Notes: generated by a model from the letters alone, not told the origin. A stretch of DNA of 40,314 nucleotides from Alphaproteobacteria bacterium (GCA_022599575.1 JAHZMA010000080.1:1-40314), one strand, 5' to 3'. Shown: positions 19,324 through 29,375, counted from the first letter of the stretch. Numbers and translations are program-made.

Positions 19324-20526
19324 TTACCTATCAATTTCACCAAATACGACATCCATCGAGCCTAAAATAGCGACGGAATCAGCCAACATATGCCCCCGCG
19401 ACATCATATCAAATGCTTGCAAATGGGCGAATCCCGGCGCGCGAATCTTGCAGCGATAGGGACGGTTAGACCCATCAGAAACCAAATAAACCGCAAACTC
19501 ACCTTTGGGGGCTTCCACCGCGCAATAAGTCTCACCTTCGGGCACATGAAAACCTTCGGTATATAACTTAAAATGATGAATCAGCGCTTCCATCGAATGT
19601 TTCATTTCTTCGCGTTTGGGGGGCGTAAATTTACTACTTTGGTGGTTCACGGCACCTTTGGGCATTTTTTCCAAACATTGCTGTATAATATCTAATGATT
19701 CATACATTTCTAACATTCGCACCAAATAGCGGTCATAGCAATCGCCATGCGAACCCACTGGAATTTGAAAATCCAATTCATCATAGACATCATAAGGTTG
19801 CTGTTTGCGTAAATCCCATGCCACACCAGCACTGCGTAACATAGGGCCACTCATGCCCCATGCCAATGCTTGTTCTTTGCTGATAATGCCAATATCCACC
19901 GAACGTTGTTTGAAGATACGGTTTTCGGTAAGCAAGCCTTCTAAATCTTTTAAGAACCCGCGAAAATCGACTGCCCATTCACCAATCGCTTGTTCCATGC
20001 CTTCGGGCATATCCTGATGAACCCCACCAACACGAAAATAGGCGGCATGCAGACGCGAACCGCTAACATTTTCGTAAAATTCCATCAATTTTTCGCGATG
20101 CTCAAACCCCCATAATGAAGGTGTAATCGCACCAAGATCCAACGCATAGGCAGTTACATTCAGCAAATGATTCAAAATGCGTGATATTTCAGCGAATAAC
20201 ACGCGCACATATTGCCCGCGTAACGGCACTTCTAAATCAAGTAATCGTTCGGCTGCTAACACAAAAGCATGTTCTTGACTCATCGGCGCAACATAATCTA
20301 GCCTGTCAAAATAGGGCATGGCTTGCAGATAAGTTTTATGTTCAATCAATTTTTCAGTGCCACGATGCAACAAGCCGATATGCGAATCAAGCCGTTCAAT
20401 CACTTCGCCATCCATCTCCATCACCAAGCGCAGCACGCCATGTGCTGCTGGATGTTGTGGTCCAAAATTCATGGTGAGGGTGCGTAACGTTGGGTCTTTT
20501 TGCTTATTATAGTGCATATCTGACAT
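19324..20526 (-). CDS. nuoD: NADH-quinone oxidoreductase subunit D
   Basis: 49-kDa-type subunit, a relative of the NiFe hydrogenase large subunit, lining the quinone site. From MSDMHYNKQ it is 401 residues. Motifs: [20 protein letters not shown] with the quinone-site histidine, and the C-terminal [12 protein letters not shown] end. The start at 20526 lies 4 bp after the nuoC stop; an upstream in-frame extension of 18 residues would run into nuoC and lacks family support. Confidence 0.95.
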   Translation of the reverse strand: MSDMHYNKQKDPTLRTLTMNFGPQHPAAHGVLRLVMEMDGEVIERLDSHIGLLHRGTEKLIEHKTYLQAMPYFDRLDYVAPMSQEHAFVLAAERLLDLEVPLRGQYVRVLFAEISRILNHLLNVTAYALDLGAITPSLWGFEHREKLMEFYENVSGSRLHAAYFRVGGVHQDMPEGMEQAIGEWAVDFRGFLKDLEGLLTENRIFKQRSVDIGIISKEQALAWGMSGPMLRSAGVAWDLRKQQPYDVYDELDFQIPVGSHGDCYDRYLVRMLEMYESLDIIQQCLEKMPKGAVNHQSSKFTPPKREEMKHSMEALIHHFKLYTEGFHVPEGETYCAVEAPKGEFAVYLVSDGSNRPYRCKIRAPGFAHLQAFDMMSRGHMLADSVAILGSMDVVFGEIDR

Positions 20527-20530
20527 TATT

Positions 20531-21196
20531 TTATTGCCCACCACTATTTTTCTTATCATTCGCACGTGCTGGCAAATCACTCACCGCTTCCCATGGCGAT
20601 TCAAAATCAAAATCGCGATAATCTGTGTCTAGCGCAACGGGTTCGTGCACCACCCTTGCCAATTCATCATTATAGCGTACTTCCGTATAGCCAGTAAGTG
20701 GAAAATCTTTTCGCAGAGGGTGTCCTGAAAAACCATAATCGGTTAAGATGCGACGTAAATCGGGATGTTCCGAGAAAAATATCCCATACATATCCCAACA
20801 TTCGCGCTCAAACCAGCCAGCGGCAGGCCAGATATCCACTAAAGACGGCACGATGGTTTCACTATCGGCACGTACTTTTAGCCTTATTCGCATATTATGC
20901 GCTAGCGATAACAGGTGATAGACAATATCAAACCGTTCGTTTCGTTGCGGATAATCAGCACCGCATATATCCATCAAAGATGAGAACAGACATTGGCTAT
21001 TATTACGCAAATATAGCATCACATCGCGCAAAGCATCTACTGCTACGATGAGCGATGCCTCGCCACAACCATCACTATCATCTTGTACCTTATCGCCGAA
21101 ACGGCTGATAACGTCGGCAACCGCATCTATACCACCATAGGGTAAGGTTTTAGTCCGCTGAGTTTTAGCATGATGGAATGTAGATTGATTTGGCAC
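20531..21196 (-). CDS. nuoC: NADH-quinone oxidoreductase subunit C
   Basis: 30-kDa-type peripheral subunit. It is 221 residues. The signature at about 125-165 is [19 protein letters not shown] and [24 protein letters not shown]. NuoC and NuoD are separate genes here, as in most alphaproteobacteria and unlike the E. coli fusion. It is 11 bp downstream of nuoB. Confidence 0.95.
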   Translation of the reverse strand: MPNQSTFHHAKTQRTKTLPYGGIDAVADVISRFGDKVQDDSDGCGEASLIVAVDALRDVMLYLRNNSQCLFSSLMDICGADYPQRNERFDIVYHLLSLAHNMRIRLKVRADSETIVPSLVDIWPAAGWFERECWDMYGIFFSEHPDLRRILTDYGFSGHPLRKDFPLTGYTEVRYNDELARVVHEPVALDTDYRDFDFESPWEAVSDLPARANDKKNSGGQ

Positions 21197-21207
21197 TATT
21201 TAACTTT

Positions 21208-21777
21208 CTAAATACGCGTCACTGATGTGGTGCGCCTGATTTTTTTCTGTAATTGCAAGATGCCATAAACCAATGCTTCAGCCGAAGGCGGACAACCCGG
21301 AACATAAATATCTACTGGCACGATACGGTCGCAACCGCGTACCACCGAATAGGAATAATGATAATAGCCACCACCATTGGCACAAGACCCCATAGAAATC
21401 ACCCAACGTGGTTCTGGCATTTGGTCATAGACTTTACGCAATGCGGGCGCCATTTTATTGGTTAAAGTGCCTGCCACAATCATCACATCAGATTGGCGCG
21501 GTGATGCGCGTGGCACAACCCCTAACCTATCTAAATCATAGCGCGGCATATAGGCATGAATCATTTCAACGGCGCAACAAGCCAGCCCAAACGTCATCGG
21601 CCATAAAGACCCTGTGCGCGCCCATGCCACCAAACTATCTAAATTTGTGCTAACAAAGCCTTTATCTTGCACTTCGCCAGTCAGACGTTTCATCAATTCG
21701 CTATCAGAAATATGGTCACGCCCTTTGACAATTTCAGATGGTGTTTCTATTCCCAATCCAATGCTCCTTTTCGCCAT
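21208..21777 (-). CDS. nuoB: NADH-quinone oxidoreductase subunit B
   Basis: Carries cluster N2, the last electron carrier before quinone. From ATG 21777 it is 189 residues with ligands C67, C68, C132 and C162 ([24 protein letters not shown]). This start overlaps the end of nuoA by 31 bases. An in-frame TTG at 21756 is preceded by AAAAGGAG at 7 bases and would give a protein beginning LGIETPSEI and an overlap of only 10 bases, so it may be the true start. Confidence 0.95.
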   Translation of the reverse strand: MAKRSIGLGIETPSEIVKGRDHISDSELMKRLTGEVQDKGFVSTNLDSLVAWARTGSLWPMTFGLACCAVEMIHAYMPRYDLDRLGVVPRASPRQSDVMIVAGTLTNKMAPALRKVYDQMPEPRWVISMGSCANGGGYYHYSYSVVRGCDRIVPVDIYVPGCPPSAEALVYGILQLQKKIRRTTSVTRI

Positions 21778-22112
21778 TCATAAATAAAGCCGATGGTTAA
21801 AATACTTAAAAAAATCATCATTGACCAAAAACCGTAAAGTCCGATTTTGCCTAAAGAAATTGCCCAAGGAAATAAAAATGCCACCTCAACATCAAAAATG
21901 ATGAATAATAACGTTACCAAATAAAATCTTACATCAAAACGGGTGCGCGCATCATCAAAGGCTTCAAAACCGCATTCATAGGCGGATAATTTTTCAGGGT
22001 CAGGCTGTTTTGGACCCACCAAATAGCTACCCACCACCATCACCAGCGATAAACCGCAAGCGATGATGATAAAAACTAGCACAGCTAAATATTCTTGGAA
22101 AAACGGATCCAT
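21747..22112 (-). CDS. nuoA: NADH-quinone oxidoreductase subunit A
   Basis: Small membrane subunit with three hydrophobic helices and the conserved loop [20 protein letters not shown] carrying the cysteine of the deactivation switch. It is 121 residues. AAGGT lies about 6 bases before the ATG. It is first in the complex I operon; a TATAAT (complement of 22154-22159) lies upstream but its -35 is poor, so the promoter call is weak. Confidence 0.95.
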   Translation of the reverse strand: MDPFFQEYLAVLVFIIIACGLSLVMVVGSYLVGPKQPDPEKLSAYECGFEAFDDARTRFDVRFYLVTLLFIIFDVEVAFLFPWAISLGKIGLYGFWSMMIFLSILTIGFIYEWRKGALDWE

Positions 22113-22282
22113 AAATACCTTATAGTTTATTTTGTTTCATGATGCATTAAAATATTATAAAATCTACAATAATCTTAAAATTTTTTTGATTTTACCTAAA
22201 AAACAGTTAAATCTCAATGGTAAATAATGTTAAATATCATAAAATCATCAAAAAAGATGAACAATATTATAAGGCTTAAAAG
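22113..22282. promoter_or_regulatory. Divergent control region of nuoA operon and trmL
   Basis: A very AT-rich 170-bp spacer from which the nuo operon (-) and trmL (+) must both start. The best element is a minus-strand TATAAT at 22154-22159. No clear operator or palindrome was found. Confidence 0.35.
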
Positions 22283-22810
22283 ATGACCCCAAAAGATGCC
22301 CTAAAAGATGTTAAGGTAGATTCTAGCATTCTTAACCATCATGATAATTATCAGGGGCATATTGCTTTGTTTCAACCTGATATTCCGCAAAATACGGGTG
22401 CTATCATGCGGCTTGCCAGCTGTTTTAATATGGCGCTTGATATTATTGAACCTTGCGGCTTTGTGTTTTCGCAAAAGCAATGGCAAAGAAGCGCGATGGA
22501 TTACCGCAATCAATTAAAATTAAACCGTTATGATGATTGGCAGGCATTCACCGATTGGCAAAAAAATAAGGGTAAACGATTAATTTTATTTACCACCAAA
22601 GGCAATCATTGCTATGATGAGTTTGATTTTAACCAAGATGATATATTATTATTCGGCAATGAATCAGCGGGCGCACCAGAATATGTGCATCAGCATTGTG
22701 ATGCAAGATTGCTGATTCCGATTCATGCTCGTTCGCTGAATTTAGCGATGAGCGCGGCCATTGCCACCGCATATTTTCATCATCATATCAGAAAGAAGCA
22801 TCATGAGTGA
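22283..22810 (+). CDS. trmL: tRNA (cytidine(34)-2'-O)-methyltransferase
   Basis: SPOUT-fold methyltransferase that modifies the wobble base of leucine tRNAs using S-adenosylmethionine. Motifs: PQNTGAIMRLA at 35-45, FGNESAGAPE at 124-133 and SLNLAMSAA at 151-159, the last two forming the knotted cofactor site. The 175-residue protein has about 24 extra residues before the usual start (HIALFQPDIPQ). AAGG lies 8 bases before the ATG. The end overlaps the hemF start by 8 bases, so translation is likely coupled. Confidence 0.93.
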   Translation: MTPKDALKDVKVDSSILNHHDNYQGHIALFQPDIPQNTGAIMRLASCFNMALDIIEPCGFVFSQKQWQRSAMDYRNQLKLNRYDDWQAFTDWQKNKGKRLILFTTKGNHCYDEFDFNQDDILLFGNESAGAPEYVHQHCDARLLIPIHARSLNLAMSAAIATAYFHHHIRKKHHE

Positions 22811-23666
22811 CGACATAACGCAACAAAAGCAAACGGCAGTTAATTGGTTTCGGAGTTTACGTGATAGAATCTGCGCTGAATTCGAAACCATAGAAGCTGA
22901 ATTTGCGCCACAAAAGCAAACCCCCGTCAAATTTAAGCGCGAATATTGGCAACGCACCGATGAGGTAACACAGGCTGATGGTGGTGGCGGTGAAATATCC
23001 ATTTTGCATGGTAATGTTTTTGAAAAAGCGGCTGTGAATATATCGGTGGTTGAGGGCAGTTTTTCAGAAAAATTTCGCAATGAAATACCGGGCGGGAAGG
23101 AAAGTGATGGCAAATTTTGGGCATCGGGCATTTCACTCATCACCCATCCGCTTAATCCGTTTGTGCCACCTGTGCATATGAATACCCGCATGATTGTTAC
23201 CGCGAAAAAATGGTTTGGCGGTGGCATAGATTTAAACCCTATCTTTCCTAATGATGCTGATACCACACAATTTCATGATGCGCTTAAGCAATTATGCGAT
23301 AGGCATCACCCCGATTATTATCCAAAATTCAGCAAAAAAGCCGATGATTATTTCACCATCATTCATCGCAATATCAAGCGCGGGGTGGGTGGTATTTTTT
23401 ACGATGATTTGGCGAATGATTGGCAACAAGATTTTGAATTTACCAAGCAGGTGGGGCAGTGTTTTTTAGAAATTTACCCCGAAATAGTGCGCGCCCATAT
23501 TAATGATGTCTATGATGAAAGCCATCAAGAGCAACAATATATTAAGCGCGGGCATTATACCGAATTTAATTTGATTTATGATAGAGGCACACGATTTGGG
23601 TTGATGACGGGCGGTAATGTGAATGCGGTGCTATCATCATTGCCACCTTTGGCGAAATGGCCGTGA
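22803..23666 (+). CDS. hemF: Oxygen-dependent coproporphyrinogen III oxidase
   Basis: Catalyses oxidative decarboxylation of coproporphyrinogen III in haem synthesis, in the cytoplasm and needing O2. From MSDDITQQ it is 287 residues. Signatures: GGGEISILHGNVFEKAAVN (61-79), HPLNPFVPPVHMNTR (115-129), RGVGGIFYDDL (193-203) and the C-terminal RGHYTEFNLIYDRGTRFGL. The start overlaps the trmL end. It converges on the minus-strand gene at 23692 with only 25 bp between and no terminator. Confidence 0.95.
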   Translation: MSDDITQQKQTAVNWFRSLRDRICAEFETIEAEFAPQKQTPVKFKREYWQRTDEVTQADGGGGEISILHGNVFEKAAVNISVVEGSFSEKFRNEIPGGKESDGKFWASGISLITHPLNPFVPPVHMNTRMIVTAKKWFGGGIDLNPIFPNDADTTQFHDALKQLCDRHHPDYYPKFSKKADDYFTIIHRNIKRGVGGIFYDDLANDWQQDFEFTKQVGQCFLEIYPEIVRAHINDVYDESHQEQQYIKRGHYTEFNLIYDRGTRFGLMTGGNVNAVLSSLPPLAKWP

Positions 23667-23691
23667 TGTTAATCCTATCGTTCAAAATCCC

Positions 23692-24189
23692 TTATCTTTC
23701 AAAGTCATTGACGCGGTTAAAGCGAATTTTTAACAAATCCTCTTGCCGATTTTCTAGTGCTTCCAACAAATGATTGATGCTATTGCTCAATGGCAGAATC
23801 GATTGATAATCTGCGGTTTCAACGAAGATTTTATCTAACACCAACCGCCATTGCGTGATAAAGGGCTTTAATTCAGCTAATAAAGATGATATTTCGTCAT
23901 CATCACTCATCAGCAAATCAAGATAATCATTCAGCATATCATAACGGTCGCTAACATCAATACGCGCATTATCTGAAAAATTACCCTCATAATAATAAAA
24001 CGCCAGCCTTGCATCTATTTTGGCAAAAATAATCTGCATCTGATGAATATTATGCAATGGTTTTGTGGCATCAAACGCATTCACCTGTTGCGGTGATGCT
24101 TTATGATATGCGATAAAACCAATCATGCCCGATAGCAACAAAGTCGATAATGTGACATATATATATTGTCTGTTTGTTTTTTTGTTCAT
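23692..24189 (-). CDS. Membrane-anchored protein of unknown function, cotranscribed with di-heme peroxidase
   Basis: I do not recognise a family. One N-terminal hydrophobic segment (about 10-28, VTLSTLLLSGMIGFIAYHK) follows a short basic stretch, so the protein is probably anchored in the inner membrane with the rest in the periplasm. The remaining ~135 residues look helical, are acidic (MSDDDEISS) and rich in Tyr/Asp/Leu, with no cysteine. It contains a single tryptophan (QWRLVL). Its ATG directly follows the stop of the peroxidase gene (TAAATG), which implies translational coupling and a shared role. Confidence 0.7.
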   Translation of the reverse strand: MNKKTNRQYIYVTLSTLLLSGMIGFIAYHKASPQQVNAFDATKPLHNIHQMQIIFAKIDARLAFYYYEGNFSDNARIDVSDRYDMLNDYLDLLMSDDDEISSLLAELKPFITQWRLVLDKIFVETADYQSILPLSNSINHLLEALENRQEDLLKIRFNRVNDFER

Positions 24190-25167
24190 TTAATCACCGC
24201 TCAATGTTTGTAAAAACGCAATTAGCTGTAGTCGCTCTTGCGTGGTAAGAAATAACGGACGCATCTGTTTATCCAAAGATGGGCGTATGATAAAGCCATT
24301 ATCATAATGGTCAAGCACTGTTTCTAAATTAGGAAATGCGCCATTATGCATATAGGGCGCACGCTTCATCACCCCGCGCAAAGAAGGCGTTTTGAAAGCA
24401 TGTAGCATATCAGCATCGGGCACAATCGCGCCCCTGCCAATATCTTTATCATTGATACCAATATCGTGAAATGCACCATCGGTAAATCGCCAACCTGAAT
24501 GACAAGCGGCGCAATTGGCTTTGCCATTAAACACAATAAATCCCTGTTTTGCCCTATCGCTGATAGCATTATCATTGCCCATTACCCATTCATCAAAAGC
24601 TGTGATGCCCGAAACAATACTGCGCTGGAATGTGGCAATGGCACGCGCGAAATTATCTTGATTCACCGCATCATGCTGTGCGGGAAAGGCCGCATCAAAT
24701 AATTGCTGATAGTCGGTATTGGCGGCAAGGGAAGCTATCATCTCATGCAAGGGGCGGTTCATCTCAAAAATGCTGGTAAAAGGCGCAACCGCTTGCTGTT
24801 CTAATGATGATGCCCGCCCGTCCCACAGGTAAAATTCGTCCCATGCATTATTAAGCAGACTCATGGTTTTACGGCGCGCTTGCCTGCCATTGCTAATGAT
24901 AGGGCGTGGCAACCCATCTGACCATGCCAGATTTGGCTGATGGCATGATGCACAGGCAATACCCCTATCTGATAAATTCGTATCAAAAAATAATTTTTCG
25001 CCAAGCTGTTTTTTCGCTTTGGAATAGGGATTGTCATCAGGGTAGGGGATACTGGTTGGACGCTGATATTTTTGTTTGAGCGAATCTATCGTTTCGGCAC
25101 CAATAATGTTAGGCAGGAATAATAGCATCAATACCATTATCAATTTTGGGGCATGTTTTATTTGCAT
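24190..25167 (-). CDS. Di-heme cytochrome c peroxidase / MauG family protein
   Basis: Periplasmic di-heme protein. A signal peptide covers about residues 1-25 (hydrophobic LIMVLMLLFLP, cleavage near GAE). The two haem sites are CASCH (73-77) and CAACH (220-224, numbering from the upstream GTG). Surrounding family features are GEKLFFDTNLS, WDGRASSLEQQA and the C-terminal TPSLRGVMKRAPYMHNGAFPNLETVLDHY. It could reduce H2O2 or, like MauG, oxidise a protein substrate. The ATG at 25167 (MQIKHA) is chosen; the GTG just before it is possible. A good promoter lies upstream. It is divergent from the DUF3179 gene. Confidence 0.9.
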   Translation of the reverse strand: MQIKHAPKLIMVLMLLFLPNIIGAETIDSLKQKYQRPTSIPYPDDNPYSKAKKQLGEKLFFDTNLSDRGIACASCHQPNLAWSDGLPRPIISNGRQARRKTMSLLNNAWDEFYLWDGRASSLEQQAVAPFTSIFEMNRPLHEMIASLAANTDYQQLFDAAFPAQHDAVNQDNFARAIATFQRSIVSGITAFDEWVMGNDNAISDRAKQGFIVFNGKANCAACHSGWRFTDGAFHDIGINDKDIGRGAIVPDADMLHAFKTPSLRGVMKRAPYMHNGAFPNLETVLDHYDNGFIIRPSLDKQMRPLFLTTQERLQLIAFLQTLSGD

Positions 25168-25208
25168 CACATGTCTTTTTCTAGTAATTTTACAATATGC
25201 TATCTTGC

Positions 25209-25237
25209 AATTTACGCCCTAAAAAAGCGATTGTCAA
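25209..25237 (-). promoter_or_regulatory. Promoter of the di-heme peroxidase operon
   Basis: On the minus strand: a perfect TTGACA (complement of 25232-25237), a 17-bp spacer and TAAATT (complement of 25209-25214). The start would be near 25202, giving a leader of about 35 nt. Confidence 0.6.
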
Positions 25238-25252
25238 AAAAAGGATATTAAA

Positions 25253-26221
25253 TTGCGCGTCATTATTTTTATTACGATGTTATTGTCATATAGCGTACCA
25301 ATAGAAGCTATAGCGCAAATCAGCGAGCAACAGCTGATTAATAATTATCGTGCGCTTGGCATTTGGCGCACCGATTTCAACACGCGTAGCATTGATTTGC
25401 GTGAGATTATTGATGGCGGTCCAGGCAAAGATGGCATTCCTGCAATATCATATCCTGTGTTTGAACCCGTGCAAAATGTGAGCAATATTGGGATATTTGA
25501 GCCTTTGATTACCATATCAATCAATGGCGATGCGCGTGGTTATCCGTTTCGGATGCTGATTTGGCACGAAATTGTCAATGATGTGGTGGGCGGTGTGCCA
25601 GTGGCGATTACCTATTGTCCGTTATGCAACAGTGCCATTGTTTTTGATAGGCGCACCAATACCGAAATATTGCAATTTGGTGTTAGCGGGTTATTGCGCC
25701 ATTCTGATATGATTATGTATGATAAGCAAACCCATAGCTGGTGGCAGCAATTTACGGGTGAGGCGGTGGTGGGCACATTGAACGGTTTTAAGTTGAAAAT
25801 TATCACCGCGCGCACCGAAAGTTTTCAATTATTCAAAACGCGCTTTCCCGATGGTAAAATTCTGGTGCCAACCAATCCCTATGACCGTGCCTATGGGCAG
25901 AATCCCTATCTCAGCTATGATACGAGTAATAACCCGTTTTTTTATAAGGGTGATTATCAAGGTGATTTGCCAGCATTGGCGCATGTGGTTGTTGTGGAAG
26001 ATAAAGCATGGGCGTTAAAAACCTTGCGCGACATTGGTGAAATTATTGATGGCGATGTTATTATTCGCTGGACATCGGGGCAAAATTCCGCCCTTGATAC
26101 CGCCATTATTAGTAAGGGGCGCGATATTGGCAATATCACCGCGCAAAAAAACGGTAAAGATATCCCTTATATTACAACTTTTGCATTTGCATATGATGCG
26201 TTTGTAAAACAAAAAAAATAA
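25253..26221 (+). CDS. Secreted DUF3179 domain protein
   Basis: Matches the DUF3179 family, whose biochemical role is not established. Family marks are FEPLITISINGDARGYPF (82-99), WHEIVND (104-110), YCPLCNSAIVF (121-131) with the CPxC pair C122/C125, SDMIMYDKQTHSWWQQF (151-167) and PTNPYDRAYGQNPY. The first ~21 residues form a signal peptide (cleavage near AIAQ). Translation appears to start at TTG 25253: AAGGA stands 7 bases ahead and no better start lies nearby. It faces the di-heme peroxidase operon across an 85-bp shared control region, suggesting a common periplasmic process. Confidence 0.87.
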   Translation: MRVIIFITMLLSYSVPIEAIAQISEQQLINNYRALGIWRTDFNTRSIDLREIIDGGPGKDGIPAISYPVFEPVQNVSNIGIFEPLITISINGDARGYPFRMLIWHEIVNDVVGGVPVAITYCPLCNSAIVFDRRTNTEILQFGVSGLLRHSDMIMYDKQTHSWWQQFTGEAVVGTLNGFKLKIITARTESFQLFKTRFPDGKILVPTNPYDRAYGQNPYLSYDTSNNPFFYKGDYQGDLPALAHVVVVEDKAWALKTLRDIGEIIDGDVIIRWTSGQNSALDTAIISKGRDIGNITAQKNGKDIPYITTFAFAYDAFVKQKK

Positions 26222-26306
26222 TAGAATAAAACTTGCTAAATGTTTCATAACAAGCTATGTTTCACAATTATCAAAATAATGTCTAAAAAATATAGAAGAG
26301 TGGGCG

Positions 26307-26837
26307 ATGACAGTTAAAGAATATGTAAAGAAATCAAGCTATAATTATGATGAATTAATCATATGTGGCAATGGTGATATGTTTGGCCATAAATATGGTA
26401 AATTACCCTCACCGCCAATGCTGATGTTTGATAAAATCACCGATGTTTCTGAAACAGGTGGCACATTTGGCAATGGCTATATGCGTGCCGAGATGGATGT
26501 AAAACCAGATTTATGGTTTTTTGATTGTCACTTTCAGCATGACCCAGTGATGCCGGGTTGTTTAGGGTTAGATGCGATGTGGCAATTAATTGGTTTCTTT
26601 TTGCTATGGTCGGGTAATGCGGGCAAAGGGCGCGCATTAGGTGCTGGCAAGGTACGTTTTAGCGATCAAGTGTTACGCGAGAATAAAAAAATCAATTATG
26701 AGATTGAGATGAAACGCGTTATTAAAAGCCGTTCACTCACCGTTGGTATTGGTGATGCACGATTGCTGATTGATGGCAAACCATCTTATAGTGCTGAAGA
26801 CTTAAAAGTTGGGCTATTTGTGGATAAGGAAGCATAA
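26307..26837 (+). CDS. fabA: 3-hydroxydecanoyl-ACP dehydratase/isomerase
   Basis: Introduces the double bond for unsaturated fatty acid synthesis by dehydrating and isomerising C10 intermediates. It is 176 residues. The active-site pair is H75 in [15 protein letters not shown] and D89 in GLDAMWQL. N-terminal [18 protein letters not shown] and C-terminal [11 protein letters not shown]-type ends are typical. It stands 2 bp before fabB, the standard two-gene module. The ribosome site (GAAGAG) is moderate. Confidence 0.96.
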   Translation: MTVKEYVKKSSYNYDELIICGNGDMFGHKYGKLPSPPMLMFDKITDVSETGGTFGNGYMRAEMDVKPDLWFFDCHFQHDPVMPGCLGLDAMWQLIGFFLLWSGNAGKGRALGAGKVRFSDQVLRENKKINYEIEMKRVIKSRSLTVGIGDARLLIDGKPSYSAEDLKVGLFVDKEA

Positions 26838-26839
26838 TC

Positions 26840-28057
26840 ATGCGGCGTGTTGTTGTTACTGGTATCGGTGTTGTTTCCTCAATTGGCAATAATTGCGATG
26901 AGGTAACTGAATCATTACGTATGGGAAAATCTGGCATTAGCTATTGCGAAGAATATAAAGAGGCGGGTTTGCGCTCACATGTGCATGGCAAGCCTAACAT
27001 TAATGTAAGCGAACATGTTGACCGTAAAAGTTTGCGCTTTATGGGTGAGGGTGCGGCCTATAATTATATCGCGATGCAAGAAGCGATTGATATGGCAAAA
27101 TTGCCTGAAAATCTGGTTTCTAGCGAACGCACTGGTCTGGTCTGTGGGTCTGGCGGTATTTCGTTTGTCAGTCTTATGAAAGCATGGGATATTATTCGTG
27201 CTACTAAAATATCAAAAAAAGTTGGTCCCTATATGGTGCCAAAAACCATGAGTTCAACCAATGCCGCAACATTAGCCGTGCCGTTTCATATTAAAGGCGT
27301 TAATTATTCTATTAGCTCGGCTTGCGCCACCAGCGCACATTGTATCGGCAATGGCATGGAGCTGATTATGATGGATAAACAAGATATTGTTTTTGCAGGT
27401 GGCGGTGAAGAAGTGGATTGGTCGTTAAGCTGTATGTTTGATGCCATGCCAGCCCTATCAAGTGGCTATAATGATACGCCCGAAAAAGCATCACGCGCCT
27501 ATGATGCCAATCGCGATGGTTTTGTGATTGCAGGTGGCGCAGGCACGTTGGTATTAGAAGAATTAGAACATGCCAAAGCACGTGGTGCTACTATCTATGC
27601 CGAATTAACGGGCTATGGCGCAACATCAGATGGGTTTGATATGGTGCAACCTTCAGGCGAGGGGGCGGTGCGCTGTATGAATATGGCACGCAAAACCGCG
27701 CGCAATAAAATTGATTATATTAACGCGCATGGCACATCGACTCCGATTGGCGATGCCAGAGAATTAGAAGCGATTCGCAACACATTTATTGATAATGATA
27801 TGCCTTATATTGGCTCTACAAAATCTTTATCGGGGCATTCATTAGGCGGCGCAGGTGTGCATGAGGCTGTTTTTTCTTTGTTAATGATGCAGCATGGCTT
27901 TTTGGCTGAATCGATTAATATCGATACATTAGATGAAGCGGCGGAAGGCTTGCCGATTTTACGCAAAAAAATTGATAAAGAAATTAATGCTGTGCTTTCC
28001 AATTCATTTGGCTTTGGTGGCACCAATGCCTGTTTGATTTTTGAAAAATATCAATAA
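26840..28057 (+). CDS. fabB: 3-oxoacyl-ACP synthase I
   Basis: Condensing enzyme that elongates the cis-3-decenoyl product of FabA. It is 405 residues. The Cys-His-His triad is C162 ([12 protein letters not shown]), H297 ([11 protein letters not shown]) and H333 ([14 protein letters not shown]). The C-terminal [13 protein letters not shown] is typical. The ATG follows fabA by 2 bp; pyrE follows 6 bp after the stop, so these different pathways share a transcript. Confidence 0.96.
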   Translation: MRRVVVTGIGVVSSIGNNCDEVTESLRMGKSGISYCEEYKEAGLRSHVHGKPNINVSEHVDRKSLRFMGEGAAYNYIAMQEAIDMAKLPENLVSSERTGLVCGSGGISFVSLMKAWDIIRATKISKKVGPYMVPKTMSSTNAATLAVPFHIKGVNYSISSACATSAHCIGNGMELIMMDKQDIVFAGGGEEVDWSLSCMFDAMPALSSGYNDTPEKASRAYDANRDGFVIAGGAGTLVLEELEHAKARGATIYAELTGYGATSDGFDMVQPSGEGAVRCMNMARKTARNKIDYINAHGTSTPIGDARELEAIRNTFIDNDMPYIGSTKSLSGHSLGGAGVHEAVFSLLMMQHGFLAESINIDTLDEAAEGLPILRKKIDKEINAVLSNSFGFGGTNACLIFEKYQ

Positions 28058-28063
28058 GTTCAG

Positions 28064-28711
28064 ATGCAACATTTTGCCAAAGCAACCGCACAAATTTTAC
28101 TTGATACTGGCTGTATCCTCACAAGCCCACACCAACCTTTCACTCTTACATCGGGCAAAAAAAGCCCCGTCTATGTTGATTGCCGTAAATTAATTGCTTT
28201 CCCACAAGCAAGGCAACATATTATGCAGATGGGTTATGAGATGCTATTAGACCAAGCAGGCAATAAATTTGATTGTGTGGCAGGTGGTGAAACTGCTGGC
28301 ATTGCCTATGCGGCGTGGTTAGCGGATAAATATAATTCACCGATGGCTTATATCCGTAAAAAACCAAAAGGGTTTGGCAAAAATGCCCGTATTGAAGGCG
28401 ATATGTATGAGGGGCAAAATGTGTTATTGGTAGAAGATTTATTCACCAATGGTGGCTCAAAAATATCTTTTTTAGATGCCATTAATGATATTGGCGCAGT
28501 TTGCAATCATTGTTTTGTTATTTTTCGCTATGGCATTTTCCCCGAAGAAGAGGCGAAATTTGCTGCGCGTGGCGTGCAATTACATGCGCTGGCATGTTGG
28601 CAAGATGTGCTTGACGAAATCAGTCAAAGCGGGCAATTACAGCCAGATGAAATTGCCACCATTCAAGCATTTCTACAAGACCCTGATGGCTATCAAGCGA
28701 AACAGCTATAA
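28064..28711 (+). CDS. pyrE: Orotate phosphoribosyltransferase
   Basis: Makes orotidine monophosphate from orotate and PRPP in pyrimidine synthesis. It is 215 residues. FTLTSGKKSPVYVDCRKL (26-43) and AYIRKKPKGFGKNARIEG (95-112) form the substrate site, and VLLVEDLFTNGGSK (120-133) is the PRPP loop. It lies 6 bp after fabB, and its last 26 bases overlap the trpF start. Confidence 0.94.
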   Translation: MQHFAKATAQILLDTGCILTSPHQPFTLTSGKKSPVYVDCRKLIAFPQARQHIMQMGYEMLLDQAGNKFDCVAGGETAGIAYAAWLADKYNSPMAYIRKKPKGFGKNARIEGDMYEGQNVLLVEDLFTNGGSKISFLDAINDIGAVCNHCFVIFRYGIFPEEEAKFAARGVQLHALACWQDVLDEISQSGQLQPDEIATIQAFLQDPDGYQAKQL

Positions 28712-29375
28712 TAATATTAATGTTAAAATTTGCGGTATCCGCGATGCCGATATTCTTGCGCATCTGATTAAGCATAAAGTTGCTTATGCGGGGTTGGTAT
28801 TTTATCAAAAATCTCCGCGCTATATTGCCCCCGATGATGCCAAAAAACTGATTGAGATATTTTCAGGTAAAATTAAATTTGTTGGTTTGTTTGTGAATGA
28901 AACGATTGATAATATTATCAGTATTCACAACATCGTTGGGTTTGATATGATTCAGCTACATGGGCATGAGACACCGCAAATGATACAAGCACTGAAAGCA
29001 AAATTACCATTGCCCGTTATCAAAGCAGTTGGTATCGCGCAAATGAGTGATGTGATTGATTCTAAAGCATATTGGCAGATTGCCGATATCATGTTATTTG
29101 ATGCAAAACCGCAAGCAAATGATGATTTAACAGGTGGGTTAGGGCGCAGCTTTAACCATCAGCTGATTAATGAGGCGACAACATTACCCAATAGTTGGTG
29201 GTTGGCAGGTGGTTTAAATGATAAAAATATTTGCGAGATTTTACAAAATCTTCATCAAAAGCCAGCAATGGTTGATTTATCATCATCGGTGGAAAGCTCG
29301 ATGGGGGTAAAATCGCCCGAAAAAATTACTGCATTGATGGAAACATTAAAAAATATCAAAACTGTAACCGATTAA
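28686..29375 (+). CDS. trpF: Phosphoribosylanthranilate isomerase
   Basis: Third step of tryptophan synthesis, an (beta-alpha)8 barrel. From ATG 28686 it is 229 residues with the general base C16 in VKICGIRD, general acid D139 in MLFDAK, QLHGHE (90-95) and the phosphate-binding LAGGLN and VDLSSSVES ends. The start lies within the end of pyrE, the only in-frame ATG near the conserved N-terminus. The final 30 bases also encode the C-terminus of the opposite-strand gene at 29346. No trpB or trpA follows, unlike the common trpF-trpB-trpA order. Confidence 0.93.
   Translation: MAIKRNSYNNINVKICGIRDADILAHLIKHKVAYAGLVFYQKSPRYIAPDDAKKLIEIFSGKIKFVGLFVNETIDNIISIHNIVGFDMIQLHGHETPQMIQALKAKLPLPVIKAVGIAQMSDVIDSKAYWQIADIMLFDAKPQANDDLTGGLGRSFNHQLINEATTLPNSWWLAGGLNDKNICEILQNLHQKPAMVDLSSSVESSMGVKSPEKITALMETLKNIKTVTD

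Noticed and set aside
28476-28685. 70-residue N-terminal extension of trpF
   Set aside because: It is an alternative frame of pyrE; family members begin near VKICG.
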